Below, in pieces: positions 7,331-11,680 of a stretch of 11,680 nt of DNA (position 1 is the stretch's first letter; each line of letters opens with the position of its first letter). The notes beneath the pieces are model-generated. The model was not told where the DNA came from. It ran no database searches and saw nothing but the letters and a program-made list of their open reading frames with translations. Origin of the DNA: Parvibaculum sp. (lineage in GTDB: Bacteria; Pseudomonadota; Alphaproteobacteria; Parvibaculales; Parvibaculaceae); the NCBI GenBank assembly GCA_020062605.1, contig JAGUWA010000079.1, positions 1 to 11,680 of the forward strand. Reading direction: 5' to 3'. Made by a program: the position numbers and the translations under genes.

Positions 7331-8707
7331 ATGAAGGTCATTGTATGCGGCGCCGGTCAGGTGGGCTTCGGCATTGCGCGCCAGCTCGCCTCCGAACAGA
7401 ACGACGTGACGGTGATCGACCAGTCGCCGCAGCTCGTGCACCAGATTTCCGACACGCTCGATGTTCGCGCCATCGTCGGACACGGTGCGCACCCCGACGT
7501 GCTGGAACGGGCGGGTGCTGCCTCCGCCGACATGCTAATCGCCGTCACCTTTCATGACGAAGTGAACATGATCGCCTGCCAGGTCGCGCACTCGGTTTTC
7601 AATGTGCCGACGAAGATCGCGCGCGTGCGGTCTCAGAGCTATCTGCAGCCTGGCTTCCAGGATCTGTTCGCGCAGGATCACCTGCCGATCGACGTCATCA
7701 TTTCACCCGAGCTCGAGGTCGGCAAGGCAGTCCTGCGCCGCCTCGCGGTGCCCGGGGCCTTCGACATTCTCAGCTTTGCCGACGGCAAGGTGAACGTGGT
7801 CGGCGTGACGCTCGAGGAGGACTGTCCGATCGTGAACACGCCTCTGCGCCAGTTGACGGATCTCTTCCCGGACCTTCGCTCGCGCGTGGTCGGCATCGTC
7901 CGCAATGGCGAGCTCTTCGTGCCCCAGAGTGATGATCCCATGCTCGTCGGCGACGAGGCCTACTTTGCTTCTGACGTTCGCGACGTTCGCCGCACGCTCG
8001 GCATCTTCGGTCACGAGGAGACCGCGGCCCGGCGCATCATTATCGTCGGCGCGGGGAATATCGGTCTCCATGTTGCCCGCGAGCTTGAGGAAAGCCATCC
8101 GGGCACGCGCGTCAAGCTTATCGAAAGCGACCGCGAGAAGGCCGTTCAGGCCGCCGACAAGTTGAAGCGCTCGATCGTGCTGCACGGCAGCGGCCTCGAC
8201 CCCGAACTCTTGCAGGAAGCGGGTATCGCCGAAACGGAAACGCTGGTCACGCTCACGAACAGCGACCAGACGAACATTCTCTCCTGCGTCGTGGCGAAGC
8301 GAGAGGGTTGCCAGAGCACCATGGCGCTCATCAACAACAACACCTACGCGCCGCTGATGCGCTCGCTCGGCATCGACGCCTTCATCAATCCGCGCGGCGC
8401 GACCGTCTCTACCGTGTTGCAGCATGTCCGTCGCGGCCGTATTCGCGGCTTGCAGTCGGTGCATGATGGCGCCGCCGAAGTGATCGAGGCCGAAGCCCTC
8501 GAAACCTCGACGCTCGTGGGTAAGCCCCTGCGCGAGGTGAACCTTCCTGACGGCATTCTCGTCGGCGCGGTCATCCGGAATGAAGAAGTCATCATTCCCC
8601 GCGGTGGCACCGAGATCGAGGCCGGAGACCGCGTCGTTCTCTTCGCCCGCTCCGACCAGGTGCGGAAGGTGGAACAGATGTTCCGCGTCAGCCTCGAGTT
8701 CTTCTGA
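7331..8707 (+). CDS. trkA: Trk potassium uptake regulatory subunit TrkA
   Basis: TrkA is the peripheral, nucleotide-binding subunit that gates the TrkH/TrkG potassium channel on the cytoplasmic side of the membrane. The protein is 458 residues, the same length as E. coli TrkA, and consists of two RCK halves. The first begins MKVIVCGAGQVG with the NAD-binding GAGQVG at residues 7-12. The second begins near residue 233 with IIIVGAGNIG (glycines 240, 242, 245). Each Rossmann domain is followed by a TrkA-C type domain; the last ends in a run typical of the family (GDRVVLFARSDQVRKVEQMF). GGGAAG at 7317-7322 stands eight bases before the ATG. The 37-nt gap after ntrX and 16-nt gap to the next gene suggest one transcript. 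No trkH is in the window. Linkage to ntrYX is common in this lineage. Confidence 0.95.
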   Translation: MKVIVCGAGQVGFGIARQLASEQNDVTVIDQSPQLVHQISDTLDVRAIVGHGAHPDVLERAGAASADMLIAVTFHDEVNMIACQVAHSVFNVPTKIARVRSQSYLQPGFQDLFAQDHLPIDVIISPELEVGKAVLRRLAVPGAFDILSFADGKVNVVGVTLEEDCPIVNTPLRQLTDLFPDLRSRVVGIVRNGELFVPQSDDPMLVGDEAYFASDVRDVRRTLGIFGHEETAARRIIIVGAGNIGLHVARELEESHPGTRVKLIESDREKAVQAADKLKRSIVLHGSGLDPELLQEAGIAETETLVTLTNSDQTNILSCVVAKREGCQSTMALINNNTYAPLMRSLGIDAFINPRGATVSTVLQHVRRGRIRGLQSVHDGAAEVIEAEALETSTLVGKPLREVNLPDGILVGAVIRNEEVIIPRGGTEIEAGDRVVLFARSDQVRKVEQMFRVSLEFF

Positions 8708-8710
8708 ACC

Positions 8711-8717
8711 AAAGGAA
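8711..8717 (+). promoter_or_regulatory. Ribosome binding site that fixes a TTG start for dat
   Basis: AAAGGAA lies directly after the trkA stop and six bases before the TTG at 8724. No ATG or GTG in frame has a comparable site, and the next in-frame ATGs would remove the conserved N-terminal strand and the DRGYQFADG motif. Confidence 0.65.
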
Positions 8718-8723
8718 CCTTCC

Positions 8724-9578
8724 TTGTCGCGCATTGCCTATGTCAACGGCCGCTACCTCCGCCACGCGGAAGCGAGCGTTCACATCGAGGATCGTGGGTA
8801 TCAGTTCGCGGACGGTATCTACGAAGTCTGCGGGGTTCGCGGCGGCAAGCTCATGGACGAGAGGTTCCATCTCGAGCGGCTGCAGCGCTCTCTCCGCGAA
8901 CTGCGAATGGACATGCCCGTGTCCCTTTCCGCGCTGAAGATCATTCTTCGCGACGTGGTCCGGCGAAACCGCATCTCGAACGGCATGGTCTATTTCCAGG
9001 TGACGCGCGGTGTAGCGCCGCGCGACCATCCCTTTCCAGCAGACGCGCAAGCGTCGCTCGTCGTCACCGCCAAGCGGCTCAATGAAGCGCGCGTGGCTGC
9101 GTCCGTCGCGAAAGGCGTCGATGTGGTGACCATGCCGGACCAGCGATGGGCGCGGCGGGACATCAAATCCGTCGCCCTGCTGCCCAACATTCTGGCGAAG
9201 CAGACGGCGCGCGAGGCGGGTGCCTATGAGGCCTGGCTCGTCGACGCGGAAGGTTTCGTCACCGAGGGCGCCTCCACCAACGCCTGGATCGTGGACAGGG
9301 AAGGGCGGCTCATCACGAGGCCGGAGGGGCCGGATATCCTGAGCGGCGTCACGCGCCGGGTCCTGTTGCAGGCGGCGCGGGCAGAGGGGGTAGAGGTCGT
9401 GGAGCGGGCTTTCACGCCCGACGAGGCGAAATCCGCACGAGAGGCTTTTATCAGCGCCTCTTCCGCCATAATTATCCCTGTGGTCCGCATCGACGGGCAC
9501 CCCGTCGGCAATGCCGCCCCGGGGTCGACGACGCTCCGCTTACGCGAGGCCTACAGCCGGTTTGGCGAGCTTTCCTGA
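8724..9578 (+). CDS. dat: D-amino-acid aminotransferase (D-alanine transaminase, PLP fold type IV)
   Basis: This enzyme class moves the amino group between D-alanine (and other D-amino acids) and 2-oxoglutarate, giving D-glutamate and pyruvate. It links D-amino-acid catabolism with cell-wall D-Glu/D-Ala supply in the cytoplasm. From the TTG start the product has 284 residues, close to the Bacillus enzyme. It contains DRGYQFADGIYEV near the N-terminus with Tyr33, and QVTRGVAPRDHPFP with Arg100 and His102. These match the carboxylate-trap Tyr31/Arg98/His100 known for Bacillus DAT. The PLP lysine is in DIKSVALLPN (Lys148), and VTEGASTN holds Glu181. These D-specific signature residues favour Dat over branched-chain aminotransferase IlvE or ADC lyase PabC, which share the fold. 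It follows trkA by 16 nt. Its stop sits in a short hairpin (9571-9592). Confidence 0.88.
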   Translation: MSRIAYVNGRYLRHAEASVHIEDRGYQFADGIYEVCGVRGGKLMDERFHLERLQRSLRELRMDMPVSLSALKIILRDVVRRNRISNGMVYFQVTRGVAPRDHPFPADAQASLVVTAKRLNEARVAASVAKGVDVVTMPDQRWARRDIKSVALLPNILAKQTAREAGAYEAWLVDAEGFVTEGASTNAWIVDREGRLITRPEGPDILSGVTRRVLLQAARAEGVEVVERAFTPDEAKSAREAFISASSAIIIPVVRIDGHPVGNAAPGSTTLRLREAYSRFGELS

Positions 9579-9592
9579 CGGCCTGCAGGAAA
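9571..9592 (+). other. Short hairpin over the dat stop codon
   Basis: TTTCCTG (9571-9577) pairs perfectly with CAGGAAA (9586-9592) across an 8-nt loop, and the dat TGA lies at 9576-9578. It is followed by A residues rather than T residues, so it does not qualify as an intrinsic terminator on this strand. It is much weaker than the hairpin at the ntrC end. Confidence 0.3.
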
Positions 9593-9793
9593 AAAGCGCC
9601 GGAAACCGATAAATTTGGCGTGATTTGCAGGTGCGAAGTCAATTTCGCACTTGCAGCAAAAGATGAAAAGCCGGACTGTAACTCGATTGAGCCGCAGCCC
9701 GCCGGTCCCTGGGGAACGGGCGGTGCAAAGAAAAAAGCCGGATCCGCGCGGCAAGTGTCCGGTCCCACTCAACTCCATAAATGGGGCCTACCC
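9579..9793 (+). promoter_or_regulatory. dat-hfq intergenic region, structured hfq leader
   Basis: The gap contains, in order: the dat-end hairpin; a strong 12-bp hairpin (9626-9655); an A-rich stretch (9656-9669); an imperfect GC hairpin CCGCC/GGCGG with GGTCCC/GGGAAC inside (9699-9723); a second A-rich tract GCAAAGAAAAAAG (9725-9737); CCGGA/TCCGG (9738-9762); and the start-codon dyad (9781-9795). No clear sigma-70 promoter was found by eye, though an hfq promoter is expected here. The frame upstream of the hfq ATG is open to 9620, but that extension shows no Hfq-like sequence and is treated as leader. Confidence 0.5.
9626..9655. other. Strong 12-bp hairpin between dat and hfq
   Basis: TGCAGGTGCGAA (9626-9637) and TTCGCACTTGCA (9644-9655) form a 12-bp stem with one G-U wobble and a 6-nt loop (GTCAAT). 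It begins 48 nt after the dat stop. The following bases (GCAAAAGATG) contain no T-run, so a classical terminator is not supported on either strand. It could be a terminator that works without a U-tract, a DNA operator, or part of an untranslated RNA. The pairing itself is unambiguous and too long for chance to be likely. Confidence 0.6.
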
Positions 9794-9795
9794 AT
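9781..9795 (+). promoter_or_regulatory. hfq ribosome binding region and start codon inside a small dyad
   Basis: ATGGG (9781-9785) can pair with CCCAT (9791-9795) around a 5-nt loop. The right arm includes the first two bases of the hfq ATG (9794). GGGG at 9783-9786 is the only purine-rich Shine-Dalgarno candidate and lies in the left arm, so pairing would hide both ribosome binding site and start. Hfq is known to repress its own translation in E. coli; an equivalent role here is inference. Confidence 0.4.
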
Positions 9796-10042
9796 GAACG
9801 AGAAAACTCATAACCTGCAGGACACGTTCCTGAACCACGTTCGCAAGAACAAGACGAACCTCACCATCTTTCTGGTAAATGGCGTCAAGCTTCAGGGCGT
9901 GGTCACATGGTTTGACAACTTCTGTGTGTTGTTGCGCCGGGACGGCCATTCGCAGCTCGTATATAAGCATGCGATCTCGACCATCATGCCGGCTCAGCCC
10001 GTTCAGCTATTTGAACCCGAGACCAACGGCGACGAGGCCTGA
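9794..10042 (+). CDS. hfq: RNA chaperone Hfq
   Basis: Hfq is a hexameric Sm-like protein that binds small RNAs and mRNAs and controls translation and decay; in diazotrophs it was first known as NrfA, needed for nifA expression. The product is 82 residues, the compact alphaproteobacterial size without the long C-terminal tail of the E. coli protein. The Sm1 part reads LQDTFLNHVRKNKTNLTIFL with NGVKLQG following, and the proximal-face Gln of NLQD is present. Sm2 contains the diagnostic YKHAIST, in place of the enterobacterial YKHAIS(T) motif with its U-binding Lys-His. The start ATG is set by homology, as the family begins a few residues before the NLQD helix. hflX starts 26 nt downstream, the widely conserved hfq-hflX pairing. 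Confidence 0.97.
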   Translation: MNEKTHNLQDTFLNHVRKNKTNLTIFLVNGVKLQGVVTWFDNFCVLLRRDGHSQLVYKHAISTIMPAQPVQLFEPETNGDEA

Positions 10043-10068
10043 AGAGACCTCTGCCAAAAGAGACTTGA

Positions 10069-11517
10069 TTGAACGAAGAGACCACGGACACGAAGGCGAA
10101 CCGCGCGCGCGGTGACCGGAACTTTCAGGTAAGCCCGAAAGAGCCGACGCGGACATTTGTGCTCGTGCCCTGGATGAAATCGGCGGAGCATCAGGCGAAG
10201 CGTTCGGGAACCGCCACCCGTTCGGCGGAGTCGCGGCTGGAAGAAGCCGTGGGGCTCGCTGCTGCAATCTCTCTCGACGTCGTCGGCTCGGCGGTCGTGC
10301 CGCTCGTGCAGCCGCGTCCGGCGACGCTGTTCGGCGAAGGCAAGGTCGACGAGCTGAAGGGGCAGATCGCCGAGCTGCGTGTCGACCTCGTCATCGTCGA
10401 TGGTCCCCTCGGACCCGGCCAGCAGCGAAACCTCGAGCGCGCCTGGAACGTCAAGGTGCTGGACCGAACCGGTCTCATTCTCGAAATCTTCGGCGAGCGC
10501 GCGCGAACGCGTGAAGGCACGCTGCAGGTCGAGCTGGCGCATCTGAACTACCAGAAGAGCCGTCTCGTCCGAAGCTGGACCCATCTTGAACGTCAGCGCG
10601 GCGGCTTCGGCTTTCTCGGTGGCCCCGGCGAAACGCAGATCGAGGCCGACCGCCGCTTGATTCAGGAGCGCATCACGAAAATCGAGCGCCAGCTCGAAAC
10701 CGTGAAACGCACGCGCCAGCTTCACAGGAAAACGAGACGCGAAGCGCCTTATCCTGTCGTCGCTCTTGTCGGCTACACCAATGCCGGCAAGTCGACGCTC
10801 TTCAACCGGCTCACGGAGGCGGGTGTCTTCGCCGAAAATCTCCTTTTCGCAACGCTCGACCCGACGATGCGCAGCCTCCTTCTGCCGAGCGGCCGCAAGA
10901 TCATTCTGTCCGACACGGTCGGCTTCATTTCCGATCTCCCGACGCATCTCGTCGCCGCCTTCCGCGCGACGCTCGAAGAAGTTCTCGAAGCCGAGGTCAT
11001 CCTGCATGTGCGCGATGCCGCGCATGAGGAAACGGATGTCCAGAAGCGCGATGTCGAGGCGGTGCTGGAATCTCTCGGCGTCACAAGGGAATCGGCTGCG
11101 CAGAACAATCAACACGTCGTCGACGTGTTGAACAAGATCGACCTGCTCGCGGGAGAAATGCACGATGCAGCCGTCAATCTGGCGCGGCGCGAGCCGCTCA
11201 CCGTCGCCGTTTCAGCGCTGACGGGCGAGGGCACGCAAGAGCTTCTTGCCCTCATTGACAGCCTCATCGTCGATGAAGAACGCCACGTTCACTTCGATGT
11301 ACCTTCGGACGAGGGCGAGGCGATCGCCTGGCTTCATGCCAACGCTCACGTTCGCCGCCGCGTCGACGGCGAGGACGGCACTGTCCACCTCGATCTCGGC
11401 CTCACGCCTCTTGCCGCGGGCCGCTTCGAGAAGCGGTTTCCCGATCTGTCGCGCCGCCTCGGCGAAGCCGCCGCCCACACAGCCGCCCACACAGCCGCCG
11501 ATAATGCCGCTGAATGA
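10069..11517 (+). CDS. hflX: Ribosome-associated GTPase HflX
   Basis: HflX is an Obg/HflX-class GTPase that binds 50S subunits and splits or rescues stalled ribosomes, especially under heat or antibiotic stress. The 482-residue product has the N-terminal HflX domain (FVLVPWM, then LEEAVGLAAAI and RPATLFGEGKV). A helical linker follows with the signature GGFGFLGGPGETQIEADRR. The G domain has G1 GYTNAGKST (235-243), G3 DTVGF (282-286), G4 NKID (355-358) and G5 SALTGEG (from 382). A probable start is TTG at 10069, with AAAGAGA at 10057-10063 six bases before it; no in-frame ATG lies ahead of the conserved FVLVP strand. The C-terminus ends in a low-complexity Ala/His/Thr tail coded by a 12-nt tandem repeat. 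The stop overlaps the next gene as ATGA. Confidence 0.95.
   Translation: MNEETTDTKANRARGDRNFQVSPKEPTRTFVLVPWMKSAEHQAKRSGTATRSAESRLEEAVGLAAAISLDVVGSAVVPLVQPRPATLFGEGKVDELKGQIAELRVDLVIVDGPLGPGQQRNLERAWNVKVLDRTGLILEIFGERARTREGTLQVELAHLNYQKSRLVRSWTHLERQRGGFGFLGGPGETQIEADRRLIQERITKIERQLETVKRTRQLHRKTRREAPYPVVALVGYTNAGKSTLFNRLTEAGVFAENLLFATLDPTMRSLLLPSGRKIILSDTVGFISDLPTHLVAAFRATLEEVLEAEVILHVRDAAHEETDVQKRDVEAVLESLGVTRESAAQNNQHVVDVLNKIDLLAGEMHDAAVNLARREPLTVAVSALTGEGTQELLALIDSLIVDEERHVHFDVPSDEGEAIAWLHANAHVRRRVDGEDGTVHLDLGLTPLAAGRFEKRFPDLSRRLGEAAAHTAAHTAADNAAE
11470..11499 (+). repeat. 12-nt in-frame tandem repeat in the hflX 3' end
   Basis: GCCGCCCACACA occurs at 11470-11481 and 11482-11493 and is followed by half a unit at 11494-11499. 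It codes for Ala-Ala-His-Thr repeats in the extreme C-terminal tail of HflX, beyond the conserved domain. Such a repeat can change copy number by slippage without breaking the frame. Confidence 0.8.
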
Positions 11518-11680
11518 GCATGGATGATCTGGCCGGGAAAGTTGCCGAACTGATAAGGGAGGCGTCGGCCGATATCGTCATGCCGCGCTTCCGTGCCCTC
11601 GCCACGCATGAAATCGAGGAAAAGGCGAAGGGCGATCTCGTGACCATCGCCGACCGCGAAGCGGAACTCTGGCTCGCGCC
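11514..11680 (+). CDS. Inositol monophosphatase family protein (SuhB/HisN-like), 3' truncated by the window
   Basis: About 55 residues are visible, starting MSMDDLAGKVAELIREASADIVMPRFRAL in short form, with VMPRFR and then KAKGDLVTIADREAE. The N-terminal helix plus the K-x-x-x-D-L-V-T-x-A-D-x-x-A-E block is the hallmark of the Mg2+/Li+-sensitive inositol-phosphatase superfamily, which includes inositol-1-phosphatase, histidinol-phosphatase HisN, CysQ and fructose-bisphosphatase types. The metal-binding motifs further on lie outside the window, so substrate cannot be assigned. The ATG at 11514 overlaps the hflX TGA (ATGA) and implies translational coupling. A second in-frame ATG at 11520 is an equally possible start, since no clear ribosome binding site distinguishes them. 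Confidence 0.8.
   Translation, partial: MSMDDLAGKVAELIREASADIVMPRFRALATHEIEEKAKGDLVTIADREAELWLA

Noticed and set aside
9583..9590. 8-bp palindrome CCTGCAGG after dat
   Set aside because: A single restriction-type palindrome within a short hairpin loop and arm, with no second copy nearby and no sign of function.
9616..9629. Possible sigma-54 promoter before hfq (TGGC ... TTGCA)
   Set aside because: The GG and GC elements are separated by 8 nt, whereas sigma-54 promoters need 10. The spacing is critical, so this is treated as chance.
9620..9793. N-terminal extension of Hfq by 58 residues
   Set aside because: Hfq proteins start close to the NLQD helix, and the extension covers hairpins and A-rich tracts with no Hfq similarity.
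1..11680. Mobile elements, CRISPR arrays, tRNA or rRNA genes, or a novel defence or metabolic cluster
   Set aside because: None was seen on either strand. All genes belong to one conserved, co-directional chromosomal neighbourhood with uniform codon use and no transposase, integrase, direct-repeat array or tRNA cloverleaf.

Overview
The window is a high-GC (roughly 60% or more by eye) stretch of an alphaproteobacterial chromosome. Every recognisable gene lies on the + strand. The order dusB-ntrB-ntrC-ntrY-ntrX-trkA-dat-hfq-hflX is a conserved nitrogen-regulation neighbourhood of Alphaproteobacteria, best known from Rhizobiales/Hyphomicrobiales and relatives. NtrY/NtrX as a second nitrogen-type two-component pair, and an NtrX without the GAFTGA loop, both support that placement. 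Genus cannot be fixed from this sequence alone.

Layout. 1-783 is the 3' part of dusB (tRNA-dihydrouridine synthase), whose stop overlaps the start of ntrB (783-1910). ntrC follows 14 nt later (1925-3367). A 193-nt gap (3368-3560) then opens with a strong hairpin over the ntrC stop codon. It also holds two adjacent dyads and a hairpin that covers the probable ntrY ribosome binding site. ntrY (3561-5909) and ntrX (5899-7293) overlap by 11 nt. trkA (7331-8707) and a D-amino-acid aminotransferase gene with a TTG start (8724-9578) are closely packed behind. A second gap (9579-9793) carries a very strong hairpin, further hairpins and A-rich tracts, and leads into hfq (9794-10042). hflX (10069-11517, probable TTG start) follows. 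An inositol-monophosphatase-family gene begins in an ATGA overlap at 11514 and runs off the window.

How the genes work together. NtrB/NtrC form the cytoplasmic nitrogen sensor and its sigma-54 activator. NtrY/NtrX form a membrane-bound sensor and a response regulator that has lost the sigma-54 contact motif. TrkA gates potassium uptake, Dat links D-amino acids to 2-oxo acids, and Hfq and HflX act on RNA and ribosomes. Tight spacing suggests three transcriptional blocks: dusB-ntrBC, ntrYX-trkA-dat, and hfq-hflX-phosphatase, with regulatory structure in the two gaps between them.

No mobile element, CRISPR array, tRNA, rRNA or novel multi-gene system is visible. The gene content is ordinary for this lineage. 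The parts worth a second look are the two structured intergenic regions and the start-codon and ribosome-binding-site hairpins.
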